64,000 bases of DNA, from NCBI GenBank assembly GCA_039810005.1, contig JBDHWD010000006.1:1-64000 (forward strand), in the 5' to 3' direction. Within the stretch, counting starts at the first letter, position 1; each line of letters starts with the position of its first letter. A model generated the notes under the pieces. That model ran no database searches, was not told the DNA's origin, and saw only the letters and a program-made list of their open reading frames with translations. The position numbers and the translations under genes are program-made. Of the stretch, positions 15,893 to 25,880 are shown one piece after another. The DNA comes from JAMLIA01 sp039810005. GTDB lineage: Bacteria; Chloroflexota; Chloroflexia; Thermomicrobiales; CFX8.

Positions 15893-18800
15893 CTAGTCTC
15901 CGACGACTCGAACCCTGGATGACGCAATTGCGTCGTTCAGCGCTCGCACCTCAGTATCCCGAATAGCTGCAAGGCGGGCTTTCGCCGATTCAAGCTGCTC
16001 GCTCAGCTCCGCGAATACGTCGCGTGCTTGTTGGGGCGGAGCGTAATCTGCTCCGTCGACAGAGTTGAATAGCGCATTCAGCTTCTCATGAAGTCCGCTC
16101 GGCCAAAGCTGTGCTTGATGGATGTTGACATCGATCAGGGTCGGCAGGATTTCGCGAAGCTGTTCCTCTACAGAATCAGCGGCCTGGCGGACAGTCTCAT
16201 TGGATGTTCGCCGCTGCCAGATGGCTGTCTGGTCGAGCAGCGCGTCAATCTCATTGATTGTCCGATTCGTCTCGCTCAGTCGGTCGCGCAACTCTCGCAG
16301 CATATCCCGCTGGGCGGCCAGGTCAGCGTCGCTTGACTCAATGCGCGGATCGCGCACTACTTCAAATCCTTGCAGGTGGTCGGCACCATCGACCGTCAGC
16401 CGTACCTGATACTGGCCGGGCAAAACGGTTGGGCCGTCGGGCTGGTCCCACGCTTGCAATGCGGCGGTGACTGACTCGGCTCCCATCTCCCGCATGTTCC
16501 AGACGAAGCGGTTGAGGCCGACTGACGTTGTTGGGCGGGGGGCGTGCTCGTCATCACTCCGATAGGTGCGGATCTCGCTGCCGTCACTGTCAAGGATTGA
16601 AAGCGCCAACGGCTCAGTTTGTGTCTCAGCAAGATAGTAGTGGATGGCGACACCTTCGGGCGGATTCTCGCCTGCGGTAAGGAGTTGTCTGCCCGTTGTT
16701 CCGTCTGGTTGGTCGACTGGGTCAAAGAGCACCTGACTTGTGCCGGCCGAGCCGTAATTCACAACACCCTTGACGGGCGCACCGCCAAACCCGCGATAGC
16801 GCCGCAAACGGACGCTGGGCTTCGGCGCAAAGAGCCGTGCTGCCTCAGTGCCTGACTCCTGCGCGAGCTGCCGCAGGACGGTGACGTCATCAAGAATCCA
16901 GAATGAGCGTCCGTGAGTCGCGATTACCAGCTCGTCACCCTTCACGACCAGATCGTGAACCGGTACGACTGGGAAGTTCCCACTCACGCGCTGCCACTGC
17001 CCGCCGTCATCAAACGAGACGTACAGGCCCGATTCGGTGCCCGCGTAAAGCAGGCCGCGCACCTGTGGATCTTCGCGGATCACACGGGTGAAGTCGTCCG
17101 CCGGAATCCCGTTTGTGATGAGTTCCCAGGTTTCGCCGTAGTCGCTGGTCTTGTAGAGATAGGGCTTCGTGTCGTCGAGCTTGTATCGCGTAGCCGCCAG
17201 GTAGGCGATTCCGTCTTCGTGCGGCGAGAGCTCGATGATGGAGATGAGCGCCCACTCGGGAAGATCGCTCGGTGTAATGTTCTGCCAGTTCCGACCACCA
17301 TCTTCCGAGATATGGACCAGCCCGTCGTCCGAGCCTGCCCAGAGCATTCCCGGCTGAGTCGGTGATTCGGCTAGCGCGAAGATTGTGCAGTACACCTCCG
17401 CGCCGGTGTTGTCGCGAGTGATTGGGCCGCCCGACGGAACCAGCTTTTCCGGATCGTTCCGTGTCAGATCTGGACTGACCACTTCGAAGCTTGAGCCCAG
17501 GTCGCGCGAGCGGAACAGCTGATTGCCCGCGACATAGAGGTCGTGCGGGGGATGCTGAGAGAACATAATGGGAAAGGTCCACTGCAGCCGATACTTCAGG
17601 CTTTCCGCTCCGGCCCCCCAGCCATACAGCTCTGGCCAGACGGTAATGTTGCGGATTTGGCCGGTGCGATGGTCGTAATGCGTCATGATGTCGTTGTAGG
17701 CGCGTCGGCCGGCCGGGCCGGAGGCGATGACGTGCCAGGGCTCGTCTGGCTTGATGGCGATATAGCCACTCTCGCCACCACCCGGCGCATACCAGCCGCG
17801 CTCGTGGATGGCACCGTCGGTTGTCGAGCTCGGAACGCTGATCGCGCTGTTATCCTGCTGCGATCCGTAGACGCGATACGGAAACTGGTCGTCGGTTATG
17901 ACGTGGTAGAGCTGCGCCGTTGGCTGGTTGTAAATGCTCGACCAGGTGGCACCACCGTTGAACGATACACAGGCGCCGCCATCGTTTCCTTCAATCATGC
18001 GCTGGTTATCGAGCGGATCGATCCAGAGCGCATGGTCGTCGCCGTGTGGCGTGGGGATGCGGTCGAAGCTGGCTCCGCCGTCGATCGATTTCCAGAGGCT
18101 GTAGTTCTGGACGTAGACCGTGTCCGGGTCCTGCGTGTCAGCCGTAATGTGCATGTAGTACCAGGGACGGGTGCGCAGCAGTGCCTGCTCGCTGAGGCGA
18201 ATCCAGGTGTCGCCATAGTCGTCGGAGCGGAATACAGCACCGTCTTCGGCCTCGACCAACGCCCAGACACGGCCCGGCTTCGCTCGTGAAGCAACGACGC
18301 CGATCTTGCCCAGCAAGCCCTGGGGCAGGCCGGAGTTGCGGGTGATCTCCTCCCACGTATCTCCACCGTCGAAAGAGCGCCAGATTCCCGAATCTTCTCC
18401 GCCATTGACCAACGTCCATGGATAGCGTTGGACCTGCCAAACGGCGGCGTAGAGGATGCGCGGGTTGGTCATGTCCATCGAGACGTCGTGTGAGCCGGCG
18501 CGATCGCTCTTATAGAGAACCTTCTCCCATGTCTCACCGCCATCGGTTGTCCGGTAGACGCCGCGTTCCTCGTTCGGTCCGTACGCATGACCGAGTGCGG
18601 CGGCGTAGGCGACATCAGGGTTTGTTGGGTGGATCTGGATCTTGCCGATGTGGCGCGTATCAGCCAGGCCGACATTTCGCCAGCTCCGCCCCGCGTCAGT
18701 CGACTTGTAGATTCCATCGCCGTGGACGACGTTGCCGCGGATACTCGTCTCGCCCATGCCGGCGTAGATCACGTTCGGGTCCGACTCGGCGACAGCCAGC

Positions 18801-19039
18801 GCTCCGACGGCTGCTGTATTGAAAAAGCCATCCGAGATGTTGCGCCAGGTCAGACCGCCATCCGTGGTCTTCCATACCCCGCCCGCACATGCTCCGAAGT
18901 AGAAGACCTGTCGATCGCTCGGATCCCCTGCGACAGCCACGACACGGCCACCGCGATGCGGCCCGATCAAGCGGAATTCCAGCCCGCTAAGCGTACGTTC
19001 TACGATCGCCGACGATTGTTCCGATTGCGTACTTGACAC
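15893..19039 (-). CDS. Large BNR / sortilin-like beta-propeller protein
   Basis: 1048 residues from GTG 19037-19039, which has GGGGAGGAA 8 bases before it; the frame is open further upstream but that part overlaps the preceding peptidase gene. Repeated Asp-box-like units (GVWKTTDGGLTWRNIS, GIYKSTDAGRSWRNV, GVYRTTDGGETWEKV, GIWRSFDGGDTWEEI, LVHISEDGGRNWQNI) indicate one or two VPS10/BNR propellers over residues 30-700. A beta-sandwich-like segment follows (FVWNMREMGAESV) and then a helical tail (about 890-1020). Homologs are usually called glycosyl hydrolase or exo-sialidase-like on fold alone. No signal peptide is visible. Immediately downstream of the DPP-IV-type peptidase, so a role with that enzyme is plausible; no activity can be assigned. 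Confidence 0.8.
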   Translation of the reverse strand: MSSTQSEQSSAIVERTLSGLEFRLIGPHRGGRVVAVAGDPSDRQVFYFGACAGGVWKTTDGGLTWRNISDGFFNTAAVGALAVAESDPNVIYAGMGETSIRGNVVHGDGIYKSTDAGRSWRNVGLADTRHIGKIQIHPTNPDVAYAAALGHAYGPNEERGVYRTTDGGETWEKVLYKSDRAGSHDVSMDMTNPRILYAAVWQVQRYPWTLVNGGEDSGIWRSFDGGDTWEEITRNSGLPQGLLGKIGVVASRAKPGRVWALVEAEDGAVFRSDDYGDTWIRLSEQALLRTRPWYYMHITADTQDPDTVYVQNYSLWKSIDGGASFDRIPTPHGDDHALWIDPLDNQRMIEGNDGGACVSFNGGATWSSIYNQPTAQLYHVITDDQFPYRVYGSQQDNSAISVPSSTTDGAIHERGWYAPGGGESGYIAIKPDEPWHVIASGPAGRRAYNDIMTHYDHRTGQIRNITVWPELYGWGAGAESLKYRLQWTFPIMFSQHPPHDLYVAGNQLFRSRDLGSSFEVVSPDLTRNDPEKLVPSGGPITRDNTGAEVYCTIFALAESPTQPGMLWAGSDDGLVHISEDGGRNWQNITPSDLPEWALISIIELSPHEDGIAYLAATRYKLDDTKPYLYKTSDYGETWELITNGIPADDFTRVIREDPQVRGLLYAGTESGLYVSFDDGGQWQRVSGNFPVVPVHDLVVKGDELVIATHGRSFWILDDVTVLRQLAQESGTEAARLFAPKPSVRLRRYRGFGGAPVKGVVNYGSAGTSQVLFDPVDQPDGTTGRQLLTAGENPPEGVAIHYYLAETQTEPLALSILDSDGSEIRTYRSDDEHAPRPTTSVGLNRFVWNMREMGAESVTAALQAWDQPDGPTVLPGQYQVRLTVDGADHLQGFEVVRDPRIESSDADLAAQRDMLRELRDRLSETNRTINEIDALLDQTAIWQRRTSNETVRQAADSVEEQLREILPTLIDVNIHQAQLWPSGLHEKLNALFNSVDGADYAPPQQARDVFAELSEQLESAKARLAAIRDTEVRALNDAIASSRVRVVGD

Positions 19040-19115
19040 GAATTCGGTTCCTCCCCTGAGAATCGTTTCGTCGATTCCTGACGAGTGTTCGCTCAATCTG
19101 ATCTGACGACACTGT

Positions 19116-21428
19116 TCAGGCGTTTTCCTCACCAGAGATGCGGTAGCCCTGCGGAGGTGTCGCGCCGAGCAGGTGGGTGACGAAGTAGTCCCACCGCCGC
19201 CGCACGAAATACGGGTCGTTCCCGCACGCATGGCTGCGGTTCGGCATGATCAGCAGGTCGAAATCCTTGTTTGCCGCGATGAGCGCATCAACGACCACGA
19301 GTGTGGACGCAATGTGAACGTTCTCATCCATATCGCCATGAATGAGCAGCAACTTACCTTCCAGATTCTTCGCTGATGTCTGATTCGCTTGCGCTCGATA
19401 GTGATCTTCAACCGGCAAGCCCATGTAGCGTTCTACCCACGTTGCTTTGTCGAGACGATGATCATGATTGCCGGCTGATGAGACACAGACCTTGTAGAAC
19501 TCGGGGTGAGTGAAGATTGCTTGTGCCGAGGCATAGCCGCCAGCCGAGTGGCCAAAGATACCGACGTTGCTGAGATCGAACGATGGATATCGATCTGCCA
19601 ACTGCTGGATCGCCGTGATGTGATCGGGGATACCGCCGTCGGCGAGGTTGCGATAGGAGACATCGTGGTAGGCCTTTGAGCGGCCTGGCATCCCGAGTCC
19701 ATCGATCATGACGACCATGAAGCCAAGCTCGGCCAGGGCTTGCGCATGCCAGAATCCGGTAGCTCGACCACGAGCGACATCCGCGAACGATGTCGGAGCC
19801 TGGTTCACCTGTGGGCCGCCGTAGATATAGTCGACGACCGGGTAGCTCTGATTTGGGTCGTAGGTTGAGGGTCGATAGATCACCCCATAGATGTCGGTGA
19901 CACCATCGCGCGCTTTCGCGGTGAATCGCTCGGGCAATTGCCACCCGGCGGCCAGGAGCAGCGACGCGTCCGCCTCTTCCAGATGAGCTACGTCACGTCC
20001 TTCGGCGGTGCGAAGGACGGAAACAGGCGGGGTAGCCACAGTGGAGTACGTATCGATGAAGTACGCGCCGCCGGGCGCGAACGTGATCGTATGGTCCGCA
20101 TTCTCCGGAGTCAGTAGCGTCGGTGTGCCACCGTCGAGGCTGACGCTATAGAGATGCGTGAAGTATGGATCACGACCGGCTTCGCGTCCGAGCGCGGTGA
20201 AGTAGACGATGCGCTTTGCCGTGTCGACGTGCAGCACTTCGGCAACCGTATACGCCCCATGCGTTAACTGACGCGTTGGTTCAGACTGGCCCGCGTCGTA
20301 TAGATACAGGTGTCCCCAGCCATCCTGATGTGAATACCAAATGACTTGCTCACCGTTGCCGAGCACCCGCGGAATGACGCTCGCCCAGTGAAGATACGGA
20401 TCGATTCCGCGGGTGCTCGATTCCTCAGCGATCTGCGTCGCCTCGCCTGAGCGGGCATCAATCGCTGTCATGCGATACGCCTGGAAACCTCGATCGCGGG
20501 TAATGATGGTGTACTGGCTACTGTCGTCTGACCATTGCACCCAGGGCGTATTTAGCGGCGAGCCGTAGTAGAGCATCGGCAGCGGATCGATCTGTGCCGC
20601 AGTGCTCTCACCTTCCAGATCGAAGCACCACGTCTCCGCGTGTGGGATCTCGTCATCAGCGTCGCCAGGCAGCGGGTATGCATAGGAGTGCAGACGAGGA
20701 CGAATGCTTCCATCGAGCGGAACAGATTGCACAAGGTGATACTGTTTCGCGTTCGTCGCATCAAGACGACACGTCAGCAGGCGCTGACTATCGGGCGACC
20801 AGATGACTACGGGAGCGTCAGGCTCGTCAAGCCCGCCCGCGATGAGTGGCGACGGCAGACGTTTGCCGACTGGCTTGTCCGCATCTCCATTCGTTGAGAG
20901 TTGACGCTCCTTGCCCGTTTGAACCGAACGGACCCAGAGATTGTCGTTGCGGACGAATGCGTCCCATTTCCCATCAGGCGATCGCACGACCTCCGGGTCT
21001 GGAGCGATAGCGCTGCCCCTCTGCTCACACGCATATGTGTTCAGATCCAGTGTCCAGCGAGACCCGTCGAACGTGAAGTCGACCGCTGTTCGATCGTCAT
21101 CCAGATGCAGGTCAGCGAGTGGAAGCGCTGTTGGGTCAACCGGGATCCCGGAGGAACGCGATAGCTCGGCTGCCAATCGCTCGTGGTCGAACGCTAGTTC
21201 CCGGGTGCCGCTCTTTGCATCGACAAAGATGACCTCTTTGCCATTGCGCGACGTTCGCCAGTACCAGAAGGCGTCACCAGGGGTATTCCAGTGTGGCACG
21301 ACTTCAGCGCCGAACAGGCGCTGATTCGCGTTCCAGGGCAGGTATCGTTCGGCACGAGCGTAGTCTTCAGGGGTTAGCGCCACTGGGCGCTGATGCGTGT
21401 TTCCTGGTTGTTCGTTGACACGGGTCAC
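19116..21428 (-). CDS. Dipeptidyl peptidase IV-type S9 serine peptidase
   Basis: 770 residues from GTG 21426-21428 (GGGGAGG five bases before it). The first about 500 residues form the DPP-IV N-terminal propeller; the C-terminal alpha/beta hydrolase has the S9 triad: nucleophile in GHSAGGYAS (Ser near 627), Asp in HGDMDENVH (near 699) and His in RSHACGN (near 732). DPP-IV relatives release Xaa-Pro (or Xaa-Ala) dipeptides from peptide N-termini. No signal sequence is seen, suggesting it acts on imported peptides in the cytoplasm. It sits between the importer genes and proline oxidation genes on one strand, which fits a proline-peptide role. Exact specificity is an inference. Confidence 0.9.
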   Translation of the reverse strand: MTRVNEQPGNTHQRPVALTPEDYARAERYLPWNANQRLFGAEVVPHWNTPGDAFWYWRTSRNGKEVIFVDAKSGTRELAFDHERLAAELSRSSGIPVDPTALPLADLHLDDDRTAVDFTFDGSRWTLDLNTYACEQRGSAIAPDPEVVRSPDGKWDAFVRNDNLWVRSVQTGKERQLSTNGDADKPVGKRLPSPLIAGGLDEPDAPVVIWSPDSQRLLTCRLDATNAKQYHLVQSVPLDGSIRPRLHSYAYPLPGDADDEIPHAETWCFDLEGESTAAQIDPLPMLYYGSPLNTPWVQWSDDSSQYTIITRDRGFQAYRMTAIDARSGEATQIAEESSTRGIDPYLHWASVIPRVLGNGEQVIWYSHQDGWGHLYLYDAGQSEPTRQLTHGAYTVAEVLHVDTAKRIVYFTALGREAGRDPYFTHLYSVSLDGGTPTLLTPENADHTITFAPGGAYFIDTYSTVATPPVSVLRTAEGRDVAHLEEADASLLLAAGWQLPERFTAKARDGVTDIYGVIYRPSTYDPNQSYPVVDYIYGGPQVNQAPTSFADVARGRATGFWHAQALAELGFMVVMIDGLGMPGRSKAYHDVSYRNLADGGIPDHITAIQQLADRYPSFDLSNVGIFGHSAGGYASAQAIFTHPEFYKVCVSSAGNHDHRLDKATWVERYMGLPVEDHYRAQANQTSAKNLEGKLLLIHGDMDENVHIASTLVVVDALIAANKDFDLLIMPNRSHACGNDPYFVRRRWDYFVTHLLGATPPQGYRISGEENA

Positions 21429-21470
21429 AAATGCCTCCCCATATTCAGCGCGTTCGACTCTTTGCTGGCT

Positions 21471-21508
21471 CAACTCGCATGACAGTTGCGCTACTGTCAT
21501 GCGAGTTG
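21471..21508. repeat. Perfect 16-bp inverted repeat between binding protein and peptidase genes
   Basis: CAACTCGCATGACAGT (21471-21486) and its exact complement (21493-21508) flank a 6-base loop. It lies between the binding-protein stop at 21552 and the peptidase start at 21428. There is no T-tract after it on either strand. Either an RNA stem-loop setting expression of the downstream genes or a DNA-binding site. Confidence 0.7.
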
Positions 21509-21551
21509 AATGTCCGCTGTGTCCCACGGTTCTGCGATCCAACGCAGTCGC

Positions 21552-23321
21552 TCAGGCCAGAGACGCCTTGTCGAGCTCGATGATTCGACCGGCGTGACTC
21601 AGCGTATATCCAGTGAGCTTTGGCTGAATCGCCATGAGCGATGCGCCATGCCACAGCCAGACGGTGAGCTGGTTTTCCTGGAACAGCATCTGGGCCCGCT
21701 TGGCAATATCTTTACGCTTGTCAGAGTCAAGTTCCATTTCGAAATTGTCTGACAGCGTCTGCAATTCGGTGGCAATCTGCTGGAGCTCTGGAGTCGTCGC
21801 ATCATCAATCTGTGTAATGGACCAGTAGGACTCAGGCGCCCACGAAGCCTGAATGGCGCTTGCTGAGGCGATGACTGATCCCTGAGAATGGTAGGTGACG
21901 TTCCAGTCTCCCTGGTTCTCGCGCCACTGATCAAGGTAGGCATTCCACTCCAGGGTGGAGATCTCCGAGTCGATTCCGACCTTCTTCAACTGTTCCTGGA
22001 TGATCTGATTGTAGAGACCCCATCCTGCGAAATCACTGGAGAGTATGCTGACAGAGAGCGGCTTGCCGTCCTTCTTGCGGATCCCTCCGTCACCTTTTGT
22101 CCAACCTGCGTCTTCAAGAATCTGCTCGGCCTTGTCCGGGTCGTAGTCAATCATCGGCACGTCTTCAGTGTAGAACGGTGAGTTGGAATTGACGCCGGCT
22201 CGCGACTTCTCTGCATACCCAAAGAGCACTTGATCGATGATCGTGTCACGATCAATGGCGTAGGCAATTGCTTGGCGCACAGCCAGGTCAGACGTTGGCT
22301 CGCGCGAGACGTTGATGCTGATGAACTGGACTCCCGGAGCGGTCGTGGTCTCAATCGTAGCTCCGGCGTCCTTTGCGGTGCCCACATCTTTGGCATCAAG
22401 GCCGATAACCTCGATGGTTCCCGCTTGCAATTCGACGAGCTGGACATTTGTCTCTGGAATGATCCGAACCTCGATACCATCCAGAAGCGGCGCGCCGTTC
22501 CAGTAGTCGTCGTTGCGGACGTATTTGATGCTGCTTCCGGGTTCGTACGAGTCGAACTTGAATGCCCCGGTGCCGATCGGATGATCATCGAAGCTCCCGG
22601 AACTAGCAGCCTTTGGACTGATCTGCATCGCTCCCCAGAGCGCGAGGCCGTTGTAGGCAAAGAACACCTTCAGTTCGCGGAGGACGATCTTGGCGGTGTA
22701 ATCATCAACGACTTCGATATGATCAACCGGTTCGTACGTGGTATAGGACGCCGAGTCTCCCGACTCAATGTGGCGCTCAATGTTAAATTTGACCGCCTCG
22801 GCATTGAACGGCTCGCCGTCGTGGAATGTGACGTCATCGCGGAGATGAAGCGTGTACTCCATGCCGTCTTCAGAGATTTCCCAGTCCGTCACGAGACACG
22901 GTTGAAGCTCTTCATCTTCGTCTAACACCAGCAGTCGATCGACCATGAAGTGGACTGATTGCCAGGTTGGCCAAGTGGACTTTGTCAGATCCCAGCTGGC
23001 CGGGTTTGCCGCGACAGCCACGCGGGCTGTACCGCCAGTCTTGCCGGAGCCTTCTGTCGTCGTTGTCGTGGACTCTGATGCGCCTGTTGTTTCGGTCGCC
23101 GATCCGGAGCCACTGTCGCTGGTTGCTGCTGGAGCGGTTGGCTCGGTCGATCCGGAAACCGTCGTGCTGGTTGGATCGCCTTCGTCATCGCTGCCGCAGG
23201 CAGCAAGAAGCGTTCCGACTGTCGGCAACGCAATACCGACGGCGGCCGCACGGCGAAGCATGGTGCGCCGGTTCAGTCGCGAGGAAAGGGCCTTGGCCGT
23301 GAGATCGTTAAGCCGTGTCAT
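21552..23321 (-). CDS. Peptide ABC transporter substrate-binding lipoprotein (SBP family 5), second system
   Basis: 589 residues from ATG 23319-23321 (AGAGGA at good distance). The N-terminus has twin arginines (R18-R19, again R23-R24), a hydrophobic stretch and LLAAC with lipidated Cys42, indicating Tat-type export and membrane anchoring. A Ser/Thr-rich linker (about 45-95) precedes the binding domain (TAKIVLRELKVFF, GTGAFKFDSYEPGSSIKYVRNDDYWNG). Paralog of the protein at 8539-10311, but in a different gene order: here it follows both permeases. Expected to bring oligopeptides to the permeases upstream and supply the S9 peptidase downstream. Confidence 0.92.
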   Translation of the reverse strand: MTRLNDLTAKALSSRLNRRTMLRRAAAVGIALPTVGTLLAACGSDDEGDPTSTTVSGSTEPTAPAATSDSGSGSATETTGASESTTTTTEGSGKTGGTARVAVAANPASWDLTKSTWPTWQSVHFMVDRLLVLDEDEELQPCLVTDWEISEDGMEYTLHLRDDVTFHDGEPFNAEAVKFNIERHIESGDSASYTTYEPVDHIEVVDDYTAKIVLRELKVFFAYNGLALWGAMQISPKAASSGSFDDHPIGTGAFKFDSYEPGSSIKYVRNDDYWNGAPLLDGIEVRIIPETNVQLVELQAGTIEVIGLDAKDVGTAKDAGATIETTTAPGVQFISINVSREPTSDLAVRQAIAYAIDRDTIIDQVLFGYAEKSRAGVNSNSPFYTEDVPMIDYDPDKAEQILEDAGWTKGDGGIRKKDGKPLSVSILSSDFAGWGLYNQIIQEQLKKVGIDSEISTLEWNAYLDQWRENQGDWNVTYHSQGSVIASASAIQASWAPESYWSITQIDDATTPELQQIATELQTLSDNFEMELDSDKRKDIAKRAQMLFQENQLTVWLWHGASLMAIQPKLTGYTLSHAGRIIELDKASLA

Positions 23322-23471
23322 ACTGGTTCCTCTCACCTCAGAAAAGTTGCCGAGTCGGTTCACAAACGCTCTTCTCGATGTCACTGATCGTTGATCTAGC
23401 CTGATGCCACTCTCCTCCCACTCGTTATTAATGGGACCTATGTCGGACGATGGATCAGCCTTCGGCGCGGT

Positions 23472-24416
23472 CTAGCGAAGGTGCGGATCGAGCGCGTCGC
23501 GTAATGCATCGCCAATCATGTTTAGTGAGATCACCGTGGCGAAGATAAGCAGGCCCGGGAAGATCATCAGATGCGGAGCTTCGCGAAGATAGCCACGACC
23601 CACACTCAACATCGCGCCCCACTCGGCTGTCGGCGGCTGTACGCCGAGGCCAAGAAACCCGAGGCCGGCAGCAGTGAGCAGTGAGCCAGCGATTCCCAGC
23701 GTGGCGTAAACGATAATCGGGGCCATGCTGTTGGGCAGTAAATGGATGTACATGATCCTGCTGCGACTGGCACCCATGGCGCGAGCAGCCTCAACGAATT
23801 CCTGCGATTTCAGCGCGAGAACACCGGATCTGACGATGCGCGCGAGCGTTGGCGTTCCCCAGATCGTCAATGCGACGACGAGGTTCAGAATGCCGGGGCC
23901 AATCACCGCAACAATCAGGATCGCCATCAGGATGCCCGGAAAAGCGAACATGATGTCGATGAGGCGCATTACCAACGTATCGGTCCAACCGCCGAAAAAT
24001 CCGGAGATCAAGCCCAGGAATGTTCCCAGGATCACCCCCCCGGTAGTGCCGACGAGCCCGATGAACAGTGAGATGCGTCCTCCGTATGCGAGCCGCGAGA
24101 ACACGTCTCGTCCCAACTCATCGGTTCCGAGCCAATGCTCGGACGAAGGTGACTGGAGTCTCGAAAGGAGAGATTGCTCATTCGGGTCCTGTTGGGCAAT
24201 GACAGGCGCCATCAGTGCGATGGCGACAATCAAAAAAAGGAACGCCGCGCCGGCCATTGCAAACCGGTTGCGCACAAGCTCGCGGAGAACCCGACGGCGC
24301 CGACCTTGTGAACTGTTGTCGGACTGGTGGAGCGTTATCGTTGCGTTCTTGTTTGGCTGAGACTCTTGCAAGGGTGCTTCAGATGCACGATTGACTGACA
24401 AGACCATACTCCCCAT
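23472..24416 (-). CDS. Peptide ABC transporter permease (DppC type), second system
   Basis: About 314 residues from the ATG at 24414-24416; an ATG three codons later and a TTG seven codons earlier are alternatives, and no start has a clear ribosome binding site. Soluble N-terminus, first helix AMAGAAFLFLIVAIALMAPVI, then HWLGTDELGRDVFSRLAYGGR, four or five more helices, and docking loop ending GLGFLGLGVQPPTAEWGAM. The C-terminus DALDPHLR is typical of DppC. Between its partner permease and the binding protein in the same operon; no ATPase genes nearby. Confidence 0.92.
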   Translation of the reverse strand: MGSMVLSVNRASEAPLQESQPNKNATITLHQSDNSSQGRRRRVLRELVRNRFAMAGAAFLFLIVAIALMAPVIAQQDPNEQSLLSRLQSPSSEHWLGTDELGRDVFSRLAYGGRISLFIGLVGTTGGVILGTFLGLISGFFGGWTDTLVMRLIDIMFAFPGILMAILIVAVIGPGILNLVVALTIWGTPTLARIVRSGVLALKSQEFVEAARAMGASRSRIMYIHLLPNSMAPIIVYATLGIAGSLLTAAGLGFLGLGVQPPTAEWGAMLSVGRGYLREAPHLMIFPGLLIFATVISLNMIGDALRDALDPHLR

Positions 24417-24449
24417 TCTTCTCGCAGCAGACAGCAAGTATCGGCACGA

Positions 24450-25403
24450 TTAGCTGAAGCGGATTCGCGGGTCGATATAGGCAAGCAACAGGTCTGTGAT
24501 GAGGTTGCTGAACACAAATCCGATCGCGATCAGCAAAACTGTTGCTTGAACGACAGGGAAGTCCCGACCGTTGACACCATCGATCAGGTAGCGCCCGATG
24601 CCGGGCCAGGCGAATACCGTCTCGACGATCACAGTGCCGCTGAGGATGTAGCCGAAACTCAGTCCCAGGAGCGTCACGATCGGGATCAGCGCGTTGCGTA
24701 ACGCGTGTCGGATTATGACGACGCGTTCATGAACGCCCTTCGCGCGAGCCGTGCGCACATAATCGTCATTGATTACCTCGAGCATGCTTGAACGTGTGTA
24801 CCGGGCGAGGCCTCCAGCGCCGCCCAGCCCCAAAACCAGAACTGGAAGCACCATGTGCGTCAGCCCATCGATGCTCAGAAACGGTCCGCCAAGCCCGGAT
24901 GGAGGAAGGATGGGGATCCGGACTGAAAATAGGAGAATCAGCATTAACGCGAGCCAGAAGCTCGGCACGGAAATGCCGAACAATGCTACGAACATCGAGA
25001 CGTTGTCGATCCAGCGCCCGCGATACACCGCGGATATGACGCCAACTGAAATCCCGATGACTGCTGACAGCAGCAGCGACACTAATCCCAGGCGCAGTGT
25101 ATGAGGAACACGGCGCTTCAAGTCTGCCGTGACTGAACGTCCCTCGCGAAGTGATTCGCCAAAGTCAAAGCGCGCTAATTTCCCAACATAGTCGACATAC
25201 TGGATGTAGATGGGTTTGTCGAATCCATACTTTGCATTCACCTGGCGCTCAAGCTCTGCGCTCTTATCCGGCGGAATATCGGGAGGGATGAACAACGCCA
25301 CCGGATCACCGGGTGCCATGTGCATCGCAAAGAAAACCAGGGTGATAGCGCCGAGAATGGTCGGCACAGCGAGGGCTAGCCGCTTCAGTACGTATGTGCG
25401 CAT
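24450..25403 (-). CDS. Peptide ABC transporter permease (DppB type), second system
   Basis: 317 residues from ATG 25401-25403 (purine-rich AGGGGAAGAG upstream); upstream in-frame codons lack protein character. Starts RTYVLKRLALAVPTILGAITLVFF (split here as the first helix), then the loop GDPVALFIPPDIPPD and YGFDKPIYIQYVDYVGK, and the EAA-type loop ARAKGVHERVVIIRHALRN. First gene of the second importer operon, transcribed from a promoter at 25674-25702 and divergent from the GntR regulator. Confidence 0.92.
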   Translation of the reverse strand: MRTYVLKRLALAVPTILGAITLVFFAMHMAPGDPVALFIPPDIPPDKSAELERQVNAKYGFDKPIYIQYVDYVGKLARFDFGESLREGRSVTADLKRRVPHTLRLGLVSLLLSAVIGISVGVISAVYRGRWIDNVSMFVALFGISVPSFWLALMLILLFSVRIPILPPSGLGGPFLSIDGLTHMVLPVLVLGLGGAGGLARYTRSSMLEVINDDYVRTARAKGVHERVVIIRHALRNALIPIVTLLGLSFGYILSGTVIVETVFAWPGIGRYLIDGVNGRDFPVVQATVLLIAIGFVFSNLITDLLLAYIDPRIRFS

Positions 25404-25880
25404 CTCGCAGGTACTCTTCCCCTCGATATCTCGCCTATTGACTCGACACGGCTGCGCCATCGCGAAGCGACGGGTGGCATCGCGCTGATACCAGCGCCTG
25501 CACGACATTCGCCAGAGTCGGACGAGACGGCGGTGTCCAGTCCTGATCCTGAGATGTGTCCAACAGGGTCAGCCTCTTGAGATTTCATCTCCAGCAGTTT
25601 CCTGCCGAACCTGAGTGCTGACTTGATGCCTGTCGATGATGTGCAACTGAGTCGATCCAGGGTATTGAGGGCAAACCTAGCAGTTCCAGAATGCTGTGTC
25701 AATAATCTCAGGCGTCTGATAATCATGTTACAGTATGCTGAACTGCTCAAAAGTACGATCCAGCCAGCACGATCCTGATGGCTGCGCGCCCGATGGCACG
25801 CTTGATCGGCGGTCAGGCACAATGAACTTTTCGCATAGCGGTTGACATAGCATGTCGTACAGAGAGGCGGGGCTGGGGAG
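25404..25880. other. Divergent regulatory region between importer operon and GntR gene
   Basis: About 480 bases without a gene. It holds the importer promoter (25674-25702) and, next to its -35, an imperfect dyad at about 25703-25725 (ATAATCTCAG, 4 bases, CTGATAATCA) that could be the GntR site. A TTGACA at 25842-25847 points to the GntR gene but has no convincing -10 at the right distance. The remaining bases show nothing recognisable. Confidence 0.45.
25674..25702 (-). promoter_or_regulatory. Promoter of the second peptide-importer operon
   Basis: Minus-strand TTGACA (25702-25697, perfect -35) and TAGGTT (25679-25674) with a 17-base spacer, about 270 bases upstream of the first permease start. 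Confidence 0.55.

Noticed and set aside
19040..19231. N-terminal extension of the beta-propeller protein
   Set aside because: It overlaps the end of the S9 peptidase gene in another frame, and a strong ribosome binding site precedes the GTG at 19039.
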